A stretch of DNA of 64,000 nt, from positions 1-64,000 of the forward strand of contig CAMATH010000007.1 in NCBI GenBank assembly GCA_945860955.1, in the 5' to 3' direction. This document shows positions 55,409 through 64,000 of the stretch, piece after piece. Source of the stretch: Planctomicrobium piriforme. Its GTDB lineage: Bacteria > Planctomycetota > Planctomycetia > Planctomycetales > Planctomycetaceae. The position numbers and the translations under genes were made by a program. The notes below the pieces were generated by a model. The model saw only the letters and a list, made by a program, of their open reading frames with translations. It searched no databases and was not told where the DNA came from. Positions within the stretch are counted from its first letter, which is position 1. Every line of letters begins with the position of its first letter.

Positions 55409-57334
55409 TTACTCCTCCGCCAGATCCAAAAACGGATCGTATCCCAGTGGAGCCAACTGCTCGCGCCGCGCTTTCGCGTGGTAGACCAGCAGTTGCCGCT
55501 CCTGGAATTGTTTTCGTTCCAGAGCCGCTTGCGCCTTGCGAAACAGCGGTTCCAGTTGGTTGATCTCGGTGGTCGAGCCTGCGTACCGGGTTAGCAATTT
55601 CTCGGTGGATTCCCTGCCGAACGCCTGTTCGAGAATGTCGTCCCCCAGCGACAGAAACTGCCGCACGCTTCCCGGGTCTCCCTGGCGCGCGCAGCGTCCA
55701 AACAATTGACGGTCGATGCGCGACGAGTCGTGCAACTCGGTCCCGATCACATGCAGGCCTCCCAGGTCGGCGACTCCCGGCCCCAGGACAATGTCAGTTC
55801 CGCGTCCCGCCATGTTTGTCGCGATTGTCACCCGCCCAAGGTGCCCCGCGCGTCCCACCAGGTCCGCCTCCTGGGCCAGGCGTCGGGCGTGCAACACCTC
55901 GTGCGTCAGTCCGGCGACGCGAAACAACTCTGAGAGTTGTTCCGACTTGTCGATCGATCGGGTGCCAATGAGAATCGGCCGTCCGATCGTGTGAAGATCC
56001 CGCGTTTCCGCTAGAATCGCCTGGGCTTTGGCTTCCTGTGAGGCGAACACACACGTCGGCTCGACCCGCCGCGCACAGGGGCGATGGGTGGGAATGGACG
56101 CGACCGGTCTCTGAAAGAACACCCGAAATTCTGACGCCGCGGAGAGCGCGGTCCCGGTCATCCCCGCCAGACTCTTGTAGCGGGTGAAAAACTCCTGAAC
56201 GGTGATGCGGGCCGCCGGCGATGTGGGAGGGGTCACTTTCAATCCCTCCCGCGACTCGACCGCCTGATGCAACCCGCCGCGCCATTGCCTTCCCTCGGCG
56301 AGCCGACCGGTGAATTCGTCGACAATCACAATCTGGTCGTCACGGACCACGTAGTGCCGGTCACGAATCAACTCGCGTTCGACCCGAACCGCGCGTTCGA
56401 GTGCGTCATAGATCTGGTCGCTGGTCAGCCGTGCGACGTCGGCCGATGCCAGCTCTCGCGCTTTCGCCCGTCCGGCCGACGTCAATTCCACGCGGTGTTC
56501 CCGCACATCGTGCGAAAAGTGTTCGGGAAATCGCAGTTCACGCGCCGTCGCCGTCGCCCAATGAAACGTGGCAATCTCCTGTTTCGCCGCGGGAGACGTG
56601 GCGGAAATCACCAGGGGAACGCGCGCCTCGTCGATCAGCAGGCTGTCCGCCTCGTCGACGATCGCGCAATGCAAACCACGTTGCACCGGTTCCACCGTTC
56701 CGCTCGATCCCAACGGGTCGCGGGCGTCGTACAGCATTTTCCGCTCTCGAGCGGCACGCTGCGCGAGGCGATCTCGCAAGAAGTCGAATCCCAGTTCTCG
56801 GGCCGTGGTGTACGTCACGTCGCTGCGATAGGCGGCGACCCGCGCGGCGCGTTCGGTTTCCTGCGTAATCGAAGTGACCGTCAGCCCCAGTCGCGCGAAT
56901 AACGGAGACGTCCAGTGCGCATCACGCGCCGCGAGGTAGTCATTCGCCGTGGCGACGTGCACCCCCAGCCCCGGCAACGCCGCCAGACACCCCGCCAAAG
57001 CGGCAGTGAGGGTCTTGCCCTCCCCCGTCTGCATCTCGGCGATCGCCCCGGCATGCAGCGCCACCGCACCCAGAATCTGGACGGGATACGCCCGAATCCC
57101 CAGCGCCCGCTCAGCGGCGACGCACGCCAGTCCGAGCGCTTCGGGCTGCAGCGCGTCCAGGTTCTCGCCACACCGCGATTTGTATCGCAACGAAAGCCAC
57201 TGCTGCCTCAACTCGTGGTCAGTCAGCGACGTCTGGCTCGCGACGCGCGCCTGCACACGATCCACACACTGCCGCCAGGAACGCATCTTCCAGGCGACCT
57301 GACCCCGCGCGACAAGATCGAACAGCGAGAGCAT
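55409..57334 (-). CDS. Short SecA paralogue (SecA2-like preprotein translocase ATPase)
   Basis: 641 residues from ATG 57334, against about 800-900 for housekeeping SecA. Q-T-G-E-G-K-T is Walker A, D-E-A-D-S-L-L-I-D-E-A the DEAD box, and A-T-N-M-A-G-R-G-T-D-I motif VI, so both nucleotide-binding domains and the preprotein cross-linking region are present. The helical wing and scaffold are shortened, and the C-terminal zinc/SecB-binding tail is missing. This fits an accessory SecA for specialised export. The upstream 187-residue gene, 46 bases before the start, is its likely operon partner. Confidence 0.87.
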   Translation of the reverse strand: MLSLFDLVARGQVAWKMRSWRQCVDRVQARVASQTSLTDHELRQQWLSLRYKSRCGENLDALQPEALGLACVAAERALGIRAYPVQILGAVALHAGAIAEMQTGEGKTLTAALAGCLAALPGLGVHVATANDYLAARDAHWTSPLFARLGLTVTSITQETERAARVAAYRSDVTYTTARELGFDFLRDRLAQRAARERKMLYDARDPLGSSGTVEPVQRGLHCAIVDEADSLLIDEARVPLVISATSPAAKQEIATFHWATATARELRFPEHFSHDVREHRVELTSAGRAKARELASADVARLTSDQIYDALERAVRVERELIRDRHYVVRDDQIVIVDEFTGRLAEGRQWRGGLHQAVESREGLKVTPPTSPAARITVQEFFTRYKSLAGMTGTALSAASEFRVFFQRPVASIPTHRPCARRVEPTCVFASQEAKAQAILAETRDLHTIGRPILIGTRSIDKSEQLSELFRVAGLTHEVLHARRLAQEADLVGRAGHLGRVTIATNMAGRGTDIVLGPGVADLGGLHVIGTELHDSSRIDRQLFGRCARQGDPGSVRQFLSLGDDILEQAFGRESTEKLLTRYAGSTTEINQLEPLFRKAQAALERKQFQERQLLVYHAKARREQLAPLGYDPFLDLAEE

Positions 57335-57380
57335 CTTTGGCGCTCCTTCGATTCCTGTCGCGCGACAGCCGAGGCGGGAA

Positions 57381-57944
57381 TCAGACTGGTTCCCACGATC
57401 CGTCGGTGAGCTGCCGCATCCCCGGCCCCGCATCTTCCGGCGGAGTTCCATGGATCTTCAGCCGCAGGTTCGACTCGGCGTATTCCCCGATGACACTGAG
57501 GAAGGACCACTCAATCGGATGATCTTCGTCGTCGGAGGCGCAGGCGGGAAAAGCGTTCCACTGCATGGAGTCGACGCGGGTGAACAACTGATTGAGCGCG
57601 AGCAGGTCGAACTGAAACGCGACGGCGCGTGTCTGACCATCGTTTCGGCCACCGATCAATTCGGTCTGGCCGAGGTACATGGCGATTTCCCAACGTTCTG
57701 GACCGGGTCGGCACTCAAAGCCAACACGGCCGACATCGACGAATGGCTCGAACAGCTCCGCGACTCGATCGACAAAGTCGGCGAGCCAGGTCGGACCAGC
57801 GGGGCGCGACTTGCGGTATTCGGGCGATTCGATCTTCCTGATCAAGTGCTGCAGGGCGAGATGCGAATGACTCACGTTGAACGCAGGCTCCAAAAGCGGG
57901 TGGTCTACGATGACAAGGCTGCCGGTAAAGCAAGTCTGCATCAT
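57381..57944 (-). CDS. Hypothetical protein upstream of the short SecA gene
   Basis: 187 residues from ATG 57944; the in-frame extension to 58127 looks like promoter-region read-through. The protein is soluble and acidic, with alternating strands and helices. No motif is recognised; the C-terminus is P-P-E-D-A-G-P-G-M. Its only clue is the 46-base spacing to the short SecA gene on the same strand. Confidence 0.6.
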   Translation of the reverse strand: MMQTCFTGSLVIVDHPLLEPAFNVSHSHLALQHLIRKIESPEYRKSRPAGPTWLADFVDRVAELFEPFVDVGRVGFECRPGPERWEIAMYLGQTELIGGRNDGQTRAVAFQFDLLALNQLFTRVDSMQWNAFPACASDDEDHPIEWSFLSVIGEYAESNLRLKIHGTPPEDAGPGMRQLTDGSWEPV

Positions 57945-58127
57945 GTATCGGAGAACGGCGGCGGTGCGCTGATCGCAATTGGGGTGGAGCGGGCGTCGGC
58001 CGGGTTCCCCTTCGCAGTCACGCGGGAAATGCCGCCGCTGCGCGTTCTGACCCATCGTGACGACGACGCGCGTGGCGACAGTCGTGACGATGACGACGCC
58101 CCCCCGAACCCCGGATCCCTGTTGCAA

Positions 58128-58155
58128 TTGACACCCCCGTCGCTCCCCCTAAAAT
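58128..58155 (+). promoter_or_regulatory. Sigma-70-type promoter of argB
   Basis: TTGACA at 58128-58133 and TAAAAT at 58150-58155 are separated by 16 bases. The implied leader to the argB GTG is about 45 bases. Confidence 0.7.
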
Positions 58156-58205
58156 CGCGCGTTTCCGCTTTCGCGGAACTCTTGTTTCCCCCCTCGGGTG
58201 CTGTG

Positions 58206-59087
58206 GTGAACGTCGAAGAAGCGACTCGGAAGGCCAATGTCCTCATTGAGGCGACCCGCTGGATCCGCCGGTTTCGCGACCGGCTGGTCGTGATCAAGCT
58301 GGGTGGCTCCGCCCTGGAGGATCCCGAAGTCGTGCGAAATCTGCTGGCCGACGTGGTTTTTATGGAAACCGTCGGGCTGCGCCTCGTGCTGATCCATGGC
58401 GGCGGCAAGTCGATCTCGGCCGCCATGAACAAGTCAGGAATCGAACCCCGCTGGGTTCAGGGCCGGCGGTACACCGACCCTGCGACGCTCGACATCGTCA
58501 CCCGCGTTCTGGCCGAGGAAATCTGTGGCGATTTGGTTCGTCAAATCAACGCCGCCGGTGGACAGGCGGTGGGACTGAGCTACCTCACCGAAAACGTGCT
58601 GCTGGGCGAAAAGCTGTTCCTCGCAGATGACCATGGCGTTCCCCTCGATCTCGGGTTCGTCGGACAGGTGGTCGAGGTGAACCGGGAACTGCTGCTCAAG
58701 ACGATTGATTCGGGGAAGATTCCGGTGATTCCCTCCGTCGCGGTCGATTGGGCCGGACAGCGGTACAACGTGAACGCCGACACGGCGGCGGCCGCGGTCG
58801 CCCGCAGTCTGGATGCCGAGAAGCTGATCTTCTTGAGCGATGTTTCCGGAATTCTCCGCGATCGAACCGACCCGACTTCGCTGGTGTCAAATCTGACCGA
58901 AGCCGAATGTCGGGGACTGATCGCCGACGGGACGATTCACTCGGGAATGGTTCCCAAGGTCGACGCCGCGCTCGACGCGTTGCGCGCGGGAGTGAAAAAA
59001 GTCCACATTGTCGACGGCCGGATGCCTCACTCCCTCCTCCTGGAGATCTTCTCTGACCAGGGGATTGGGACGGAGATTGTGCCGTAG
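58206..59087 (+). CDS. argB: Acetylglutamate kinase
   Basis: 293 residues from GTG 58206, placed just after a clear promoter. V-I-K-L-G-G-S-A, H-G-G-G-K-S-I and N-V-N-A-D-T-A-A are the amino-acid-kinase signatures; the N-terminal helix is typical of arginine-sensitive forms. It phosphorylates N-acetylglutamate in arginine synthesis. argD follows 75 bases later. Confidence 0.95.
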   Translation: MNVEEATRKANVLIEATRWIRRFRDRLVVIKLGGSALEDPEVVRNLLADVVFMETVGLRLVLIHGGGKSISAAMNKSGIEPRWVQGRRYTDPATLDIVTRVLAEEICGDLVRQINAAGGQAVGLSYLTENVLLGEKLFLADDHGVPLDLGFVGQVVEVNRELLLKTIDSGKIPVIPSVAVDWAGQRYNVNADTAAAAVARSLDAEKLIFLSDVSGILRDRTDPTSLVSNLTEAECRGLIADGTIHSGMVPKVDAALDALRAGVKKVHIVDGRMPHSLLLEIFSDQGIGTEIVP

Positions 59088-59162
59088 TTGTTGTTCCGTG
59101 AAGTGCCCAGTACGCTCCCCGGCCCCTTGAATCAGAAACCTCTCGACGGATCCTCCCGCTCC

Positions 59163-60371
59163 ATGCATCCTGCCGCCAAACGGTCCAGCCAGGCCACGAT
59201 CGACATCTTCCAGAAGTACGTCATCCCGAACTACACCCGCTACCCAATCAGCCTGGTGCACGGTGAGGGATCGTACATCTGGGATGCCGAGGGGAACCGC
59301 TATCTCGATCTGTTTCCCGGCTGGGGCTGCAACATTCTCGGGTATGCCCCTCCGCGACTGGTCAAGCGGATTCAGGAACAGGTGACCCACCTGATTCACG
59401 TCCCCAACTCCTGGTACACCGAGGCGCAGGGGGACTTCGCCGAGGCGCTGTGCAGTCGCAGCTTTGGCAAGGCGTTCTTCTGCAACAGCGGAACCGAGGC
59501 GAACGAAGGGGCGATCAAACTCGCCCGGCTGCACGGGCACGCGAAGGGGCGGTATAAGATCATTTCGTTCGAGAACAGTTTCCACGGGCGCACGTACGCC
59601 GCTGTAACCGCGACGGCCCAGCCCAAGTATCACGAAGGAATCGGGCCGCTGCTCCCCGGCTTCAATTACGCGCCACTCAACGACCTCGACGCCGTCCGCA
59701 AACTGGTCGACAAAGAGACCTGTGCGATCATCATCGAACCGGTGCAGGGAGAGGGCGGAGTCAACATCCCCGATGTCAACTTTCTGGCGGCCTTGAAAAA
59801 GATCGCCCACGAAAACGACATGCTGCTGATTTTCGATGAAGTGCAGACCGGCATGGCGCGACTGGGAACCTGGTTCGGCTATCAGCAGTGGCACGTGCAG
59901 CCCGACATTCTCACGATGGCGAAGGGCTTGGCGGGCGGCGTGCCGTGCGGTGCGATTATCGCCACCCATGAAGTCGCCCCCAGTATGAAGCCTGGTAAAC
60001 ACGCCAGCACGTTCGGCGGCAACCCGCTGGCGATGGCGGCGGGGCTGGCGACGGTCGAAACGATTATCGAGGATCGAATCCTCGAAAACGTAGCGACGCA
60101 GTCGGCACGGTTCCTCGAACATTTCCTGAAGCTGAAGCAGGAACTTCCGATCATCAAGGAAGTGCGGGTCCGGGGGATGATGATCGGCGTCGATCTGAAT
60201 ATTCCCGGAACGCCCGCCGTCGCCAAATGCATGCAGCGGGGCGTGTTGATCAACTGCACGCACGAAACCGTCATTCGCCTGCTCCCGGCGCTCAACATCA
60301 CCACGGCGCAAGTACTCGAAGGGATCACTGTCGTGAGTGACGTCCTCCGCGAGATGTCCAAAGCACCGTAG
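59163..60371 (+). CDS. argD: Acetylornithine aminotransferase
   Basis: 402 residues from ATG 59163. [10 protein letters not shown] is the PLP phosphate site, F-D-E-V-Q-T-G the ring contact, and M-A-K-G-L the Schiff-base lysine. Length and the L-F-P-G-W-G start match ArgD. It converts acetylglutamate semialdehyde to acetylornithine. Together with argB it forms a partial arginine operon. Confidence 0.92.
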   Translation: MHPAAKRSSQATIDIFQKYVIPNYTRYPISLVHGEGSYIWDAEGNRYLDLFPGWGCNILGYAPPRLVKRIQEQVTHLIHVPNSWYTEAQGDFAEALCSRSFGKAFFCNSGTEANEGAIKLARLHGHAKGRYKIISFENSFHGRTYAAVTATAQPKYHEGIGPLLPGFNYAPLNDLDAVRKLVDKETCAIIIEPVQGEGGVNIPDVNFLAALKKIAHENDMLLIFDEVQTGMARLGTWFGYQQWHVQPDILTMAKGLAGGVPCGAIIATHEVAPSMKPGKHASTFGGNPLAMAAGLATVETIIEDRILENVATQSARFLEHFLKLKQELPIIKEVRVRGMMIGVDLNIPGTPAVAKCMQRGVLINCTHETVIRLLPALNITTAQVLEGITVVSDVLREMSKAP

Positions 60372-60482
60372 CGTGGATTTCCGTCTACGCGCCGTTTCAT
60401 TGATCCCCAATTCGACCTCGAATCAATAATGAAGTCGTGTGGACTGAAGTCCACACGACGATTTCTCCAGACTCGATTCTCC

Positions 60483-61586
60483 ATGAAAATCCGCCGCATC
60501 TCCGCCTACCGCGTTGAACTCCCCCTGGTGGAGGGAAACTACCAATGGTCGGGAGGGAAGTCGGTCGCGGTCTTCGACAGCACTGTCGTGCGAATCGACA
60601 CCGACGACGGTCGCACCGGTTGGGGGGAAGTCTGTCCGCTGGGGCCGGCGTATTTGGCCGCCTATGCCAACGGCGTGCGAACGGGTCTGAAAGAACTCGC
60701 GCCGCAACTGTTGGGGTGCGACCCTCGCGAGTTGGAGAAGATCAACCGGCGGATGGACGCGGTTCTGAAAGGGCATCCGTACGTTAAGTCGGCGGTCGAC
60801 ATCGCCTGCTGGGACCTGCTTGGTCAATTCGCTGGCGTACCGGTCTGTACTCTGTTGGGTGGCCGGTATGGTGACGACATCACGCTCTATCGGGCGATTT
60901 CGCAGGAGTCTCCCGAAGGGATGGCGGCGAAAGTCGCCGGCTATCGGGCGGAAGGGTATCGACGGTTTCAGCTCAAAGTGGGAGCCGACGCGATCGATGA
61001 CATCGCGCGGATCAAAGCGGTGTCGGCGAAGTTGCAGCCTGGAGATCGGCTCGACGCCGACGCCAACACCGGCTGGCGGATGCACGACGCGATGCGTGTG
61101 GTGCGGGGCGTCGCCGACGTCGACGTCTACATCGAACAGCCGTGCCTGACGTATGAGGAGTGCCTGTCGATCCGTCGGCAGACGAATCACCCGTTCGTGC
61201 TGGACGAGGTGATCGACTCGGTCGACGTGATTCTGCGCGGCCGGGCCGATCTTGCGATGGACATGGTGAACATCAAGATCAGCAAGTTCGGGGGGATCAC
61301 CAAAGCCAAGCAGGCGCGCGATCTGTGCGCGTCGCTGGGGATCGCGATGATTGTTGAAGACAGTTGGGGGGGCGACATCGTGACGGCGGCGATCGCCCAC
61401 TTGGCGCACAGCACACCGACGGAATTCCTGTTCGCCGCCACCGATTTCAACAGCTACGTGACTCGCAGCATTGCTGACGGAGCGCCGCAGCGGGTGAACG
61501 GCCGGATGGCGGCGGGCACCGCTCCCGGGTTGGGGATTTCGCCGAAGCTGGACGTGCTGGGGGAACCGGTGGTTGTGGTCGAATAA
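60483..61586 (+). CDS. Mandelate racemase/muconate lactonizing enzyme family protein
   Basis: 367 residues from ATG 60483, preferred to an ATG 54 bases earlier. F-Q-L-K-V with K165, D193 in D-A-D-A-N-T-G-W, E218 in I-E-Q-P and D241 in D-E-V are the metal and base residues of the enolase superfamily. K268 in K-I-S-K-F-G-G is the second base. E-D-S-W-G-G-D-I near residue 300 resembles hydroxyproline-processing members such as cis-3-hydroxyproline dehydratase. Substrate unproven. Confidence 0.82.
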   Translation: MKIRRISAYRVELPLVEGNYQWSGGKSVAVFDSTVVRIDTDDGRTGWGEVCPLGPAYLAAYANGVRTGLKELAPQLLGCDPRELEKINRRMDAVLKGHPYVKSAVDIACWDLLGQFAGVPVCTLLGGRYGDDITLYRAISQESPEGMAAKVAGYRAEGYRRFQLKVGADAIDDIARIKAVSAKLQPGDRLDADANTGWRMHDAMRVVRGVADVDVYIEQPCLTYEECLSIRRQTNHPFVLDEVIDSVDVILRGRADLAMDMVNIKISKFGGITKAKQARDLCASLGIAMIVEDSWGGDIVTAAIAHLAHSTPTEFLFAATDFNSYVTRSIADGAPQRVNGRMAAGTAPGLGISPKLDVLGEPVVVVE

Positions 61587-61640
61587 TCGGCAACCGTGCC
61601 ACTGACCGGATTTCGTCGCAAATTATTGACGAGGTCGAAA

Positions 61641-61880
61641 ATGAAGACGGCTGACCGCTACCACAAATGGGTCGAGTGGAGCGACGAAGACCAAGCGTAC
61701 CTGGGCAAATGCCCGGATCTGATTTCTGGGATCCACGGAGACGATCCGCGCCAAGTCTATGCCGAATTGTGCGAGGTGATTGACGATGTCGTGCGGCACT
61801 TCGAAGCCACTGGCAAACCGATGCCGGTTCCAAGGTTTCGCCCGATGTGCGCCGTCATTGAGAACGATCTTGGCGGGTAA
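61641..61880 (+). CDS. HicB-like protein without a HicA partner
   Basis: 79 residues from ATG 61641, with GAGG upstream. W-S-D-E-D-Q-A-Y-L-G-K-C-P-D-L and D-P-R-Q-V-Y-A-E-L resemble the HicB antitoxin fold. The usual C-terminal DNA-binding helix or ribbon is absent. No hicA-sized toxin gene lies beside it. It may be a solitary remnant or a protein with another job. Confidence 0.65.
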   Translation: MKTADRYHKWVEWSDEDQAYLGKCPDLISGIHGDDPRQVYAELCEVIDDVVRHFEATGKPMPVPRFRPMCAVIENDLGG

Positions 61881-61924
61881 CTCAAAAAAATCGACAGACT
61901 CTCATCGATTCGGCCGCGAGAGGT

Positions 61925-63397
61925 CTACGATCCTCTGGTTTCGCGCGCAATTGTTTCGCGAGGTCCGGCAACTTGCAGCAATTCCCGCACGGGTTCGCCA
62001 TCGCTGACTCGTTGACTGAAACCATCCGGGCCAAAACGCGTTTCCGGGGCGATCCCGAGGCGGTCGAATAGCGTCGCGCCGAACATCTCTGGTGAAACGG
62101 GGCGATCCTTCACATACGCCCCCTGCGCATCCGAAGCGCCGATCACTTGTCCTCCGTGAATTCCACCGCCGGCAAGAAACGCCGAGTAACAAGCGGGCCA
62201 GTGGTCCCGGCCGTTCAGGGAAATTCGGGGCGATCTGCCAAATTCGCCCACCATCGCGACCAGTGTCTCATCCAGCAGGCCGCGATCCTCCAGGTCTTCA
62301 AGCAGCGCCGACACCGCCAGATCAACACGTGGCAACGCCCAACTCAGGCCATACGAGGTGGTGCCAAAAATACTCCCCAAGCCGGGACCGTCACCGTGCA
62401 TGTCCCACGTCTGCACATTGCGAAACGTTTCCCCGGGAGGTGTTCCGGTCCAGGCGACCACCGTGACCAGTCGAACTCCCGCTTCAATCAGTCGCCGCGC
62501 GAGCAGCAGGTTCTGGCCCAACGGACCCCGACCGTAACGATCACGAACAGAAGCCGATTCCTGGTCGAGGTCAAACGCCCGGCGGGCGGTCGGAGCCGAG
62601 ACCAGATCGACGGCCTGCTCCTGAAAGCGGGTAAAGTCCCGATAAGGGGGGGCGGCCGCTCCAAAAACCGGATCGAGATCCGCGAGCAGTCGCTGACGAT
62701 CATCCAGGCGGTCCTGCGACACTCCGGCCGGGGGATCGAACGCGGTAAAGCGGAAACTTGAGGATGAAGGATTGTCGAGATCGGTGCCAACGCGCAGAGG
62801 GCCATGGGCCGCTCCCAGGTAACCCCCATTGAGATAACGAGGCTGTACATCTCCCGCGAGATTCTGCAGCCAGACGTACGACGGAACATTCGCCGTCGAC
62901 GGTCGCAGTCGTGAGACGACCGAGCCGAAATATGGGGTATTCTCGGCCGGCAGACTGTGTCCCGTCATGCAAACATGCATTCCTCCGTCATGGCCAGGGT
63001 TACCGTGAGTCATAGAGCGAATCAGGGCAAACCGGTCCGCCATTCCCGCCAGGCGGGGGAGCAGTTCGCAGATCCGCAGCCCCGGGACGGAAGTGTCTAT
63101 TGGACGATACGGTCCGCGAATCTCGGCAGGCGCGTCCGGCTTCAGGTCGAAGCTGTCGTGATGACTCGCTCCGCCATACTGCACGATGAAGAGACACGCC
63201 TTCGCGGGCGCTGTACGTTCCCCGGGGCTGGCCAAGAGTTGTGGCAAGCCCACCCCCAAAGGTGCCAAACCGACTCCCCCGCCGCCGGCGATACCCAGCG
63301 CGCCGACTCGCAAAAGATCGCGACGCCCCAGCGTCAGGGGACTGTGACGACGACTCGCGACGGAGGAAACCGAGAGCGATTGGCCGACTTCAGGCAT
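61925..63397 (-). CDS. Tat-exported DUF1501 protein
   Basis: 490 residues from ATG 63397. G-R-R-D-L-L-R-V-G-A-L-G-I-A is a twin-arginine signal after a polar start. F-I-V-Q-Y-G-G-A-S-H-H-D-S-F-D, I-R-S-M-T-H and G-E-F-G-R-S-P-R-I with G-R-D-H-W define DUF1501. No DUF1549 gene adjoins it; the neighbour is a membrane protein. It is convergent with the HicB-like gene. Confidence 0.88.
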   Translation of the reverse strand: MPEVGQSLSVSSVASRRHSPLTLGRRDLLRVGALGIAGGGGVGLAPLGVGLPQLLASPGERTAPAKACLFIVQYGGASHHDSFDLKPDAPAEIRGPYRPIDTSVPGLRICELLPRLAGMADRFALIRSMTHGNPGHDGGMHVCMTGHSLPAENTPYFGSVVSRLRPSTANVPSYVWLQNLAGDVQPRYLNGGYLGAAHGPLRVGTDLDNPSSSSFRFTAFDPPAGVSQDRLDDRQRLLADLDPVFGAAAPPYRDFTRFQEQAVDLVSAPTARRAFDLDQESASVRDRYGRGPLGQNLLLARRLIEAGVRLVTVVAWTGTPPGETFRNVQTWDMHGDGPGLGSIFGTTSYGLSWALPRVDLAVSALLEDLEDRGLLDETLVAMVGEFGRSPRISLNGRDHWPACYSAFLAGGGIHGGQVIGASDAQGAYVKDRPVSPEMFGATLFDRLGIAPETRFGPDGFSQRVSDGEPVRELLQVAGPRETIARETRGS

Positions 63398-63512
63398 GGT
63401 ACGACACCGTTCCAAAGGGGAAGACGACGACAGCATACCAGTCCAACAGAAACCCCACAGGCGACGTGTTAACCGAGCCGACACGCCACCACGGGAATCT
63501 GGTCCGTCAACG

Positions 63513-64000
63513 TCAAACCGACTTCGAAGTCGCGACCGACGGAGCGGTCTTTTCGACGTAGGCCAAGACGCCGAACAGCAGCGATCCCCAAACCCCCATT
63601 CCCACCAGCCCACGGATCAGGAAAGCGAGCCCCGCCGTGTAGCAGCCGAGCAAGCCGGCGGCCGTATGCGGGTACCAGTTGGTCATGGCCCAGACGCCAA
63701 AATTGGTGAGGACAAAGAAGGCGAGTTCCGCGACAAGCGCGGTCGTCGCAATCCGCCAGACCGGGGCTTTTTCCGGAATGGTCGCGCCGAGCGCCGCCGT
63801 CACCAGAAAGCCCAGCATCACGACGCCCTGATCGCGGAACATCGAATAGAACTCGAGATCCGACATGATCTGGCCAATCAGCAGATTGGTCGCGAACCAG
63901 GCCGCCGCCGGGATTCCCACGCCAATCCACCGATTGGAATGTCGCGCGCCGCCAAACAGACACATCGCACCAATTGGCGCGACCGAGAGCAGGCTCATCG
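63513..64000 (-). CDS. DUF6580-like membrane protein, partial at the window edge
   Basis: The frame continues to the right edge, so the true start may lie outside the window; the first ATG inside is at 63998. At least 161 residues with about five hydrophobic segments. The start A-P-I-G-A-M-C-L-F-G-G-A resembles the P-x-A-A-x-A-L-F-G-G-A motif of DUF6580 proteins, which may be related to small-molecule transporters. Function unknown. Confidence 0.6.
   Translation of the reverse strand, partial: MSLLSVAPIGAMCLFGGARHSNRWIGVGIPAAAWFATNLLIGQIMSDLEFYSMFRDQGVVMLGFLVTAALGATIPEKAPVWRIATTALVAELAFFVLTNFGVWAMTNWYPHTAAGLLGCYTAGLAFLIRGLVGMGVWGSLLFGVLAYVEKTAPSVATSKSV

Noticed and set aside
57450-58205. Upstream extension of the argB frame
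   Set aside because: The extension overlaps the divergent 187-residue gene and the TTGACA/TAAAAT promoter, so argB starts at GTG 58206.
61641-63397. HicAB toxin-antitoxin pair
   Set aside because: No toxin-sized frame with HicA features lies on either side of the HicB-like gene.
1-64000. CRISPR array, prophage or insertion sequence
   Set aside because: No regularly spaced repeats, phage structural genes, integrases or transposases were found on either strand.

Overview
The window looks like a chromosomal segment of a planctomycete, probably order Planctomycetales. This is inferred from gene content. There are three Tat-exported DUF1501 proteins, a DUF1549/DUF1553 protein with a CxxCH-type motif next to one of them, a DUF1080 protein, a DUF4058 protein, many signal-peptide proteins of unknown role, GC-rich sequence with GTG/TTG starts, and core genes scattered in short operons. 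I saw no tRNA, rRNA, CRISPR array, prophage or intact insertion sequence. Genus cannot be fixed from the sequence alone.

Layout. 1-3.7 kb (minus): an AlgJ/AlgX-like SGNH acyltransferase cut by the window edge, a ThDP-dependent 2-oxoacid decarboxylase and a C4 zinc-ribbon coiled-coil protein. 3.8-6.6 kb (plus): recO, then two outer-membrane biogenesis lipoproteins (BamD-like and LptE-like). A palindromic repeat follows at 6.7-6.8 kb. 6.9-15 kb (plus): secreted ceramidase-like protein, ribD, two exported alpha/beta hydrolases and a group II PLP decarboxylase. 15-19 kb (minus): epoxide-hydrolase-like protein, an orphan oxidase subunit III, purA, a small unknown gene and a PhnP-like metallo-hydrolase. 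19-23 kb: two 126-bp direct repeats, an unknown secreted protein, queE, queC and trmB. 23-28 kb (minus): WD40, DUF1501 and DUF1549/1553 genes. 28-30.4 kb (plus): hisI, hisG, an unknown gene and a separate 32-codon basic protein gene.

30.7-44.5 kb is almost entirely minus strand. It holds a multidomain HtrA-type protease, DUF1080, hemW, a membrane/spermidine-synthase-like fusion, DUF4058, DUF1501, an aspartoacylase-like enzyme, a repeat-containing unknown gene, gcvH, rpiB and a YrdC/low-molecular-weight phosphatase fusion. 44.7-47.4 kb (plus): a LipM-like octanoyltransferase, ilvN and ilvC, ending in a strong terminator. 47.5-53.4 kb: two divergent exported proteins, a Ser/Thr kinase with an RDD membrane domain, and a ferritin-like DUF455 protein. 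53.8-58 kb: a Tat-exported TIM-barrel protein, a small membrane protein, a short SecA paralogue and a companion unknown. 58.1-61.9 kb (plus): argB with a clear promoter, argD, an enolase-superfamily enzyme and a HicB-like protein. 61.9-64 kb (minus): the third DUF1501 gene and a DUF6580-like membrane protein running off the edge.

Working together: ilvN/ilvC, hisI/hisG and argB/argD are fragments of dispersed amino-acid pathways. queE/queC make the 7-deazaguanine precursor. gcvH and the LipM-like gene fit a lipoyl relay. BamD-like and LptE-like proteins support a Gram-negative-type outer membrane. The most unusual items are the YrdC/YwlE-like fusion beside rpiB, the isolated 32-residue basic protein with its own promoter and terminator, the HtrA/jelly-roll/SirB1/TPR protein, the short SecA with its companion gene, and a terminator-like hairpin directly in front of hisI.
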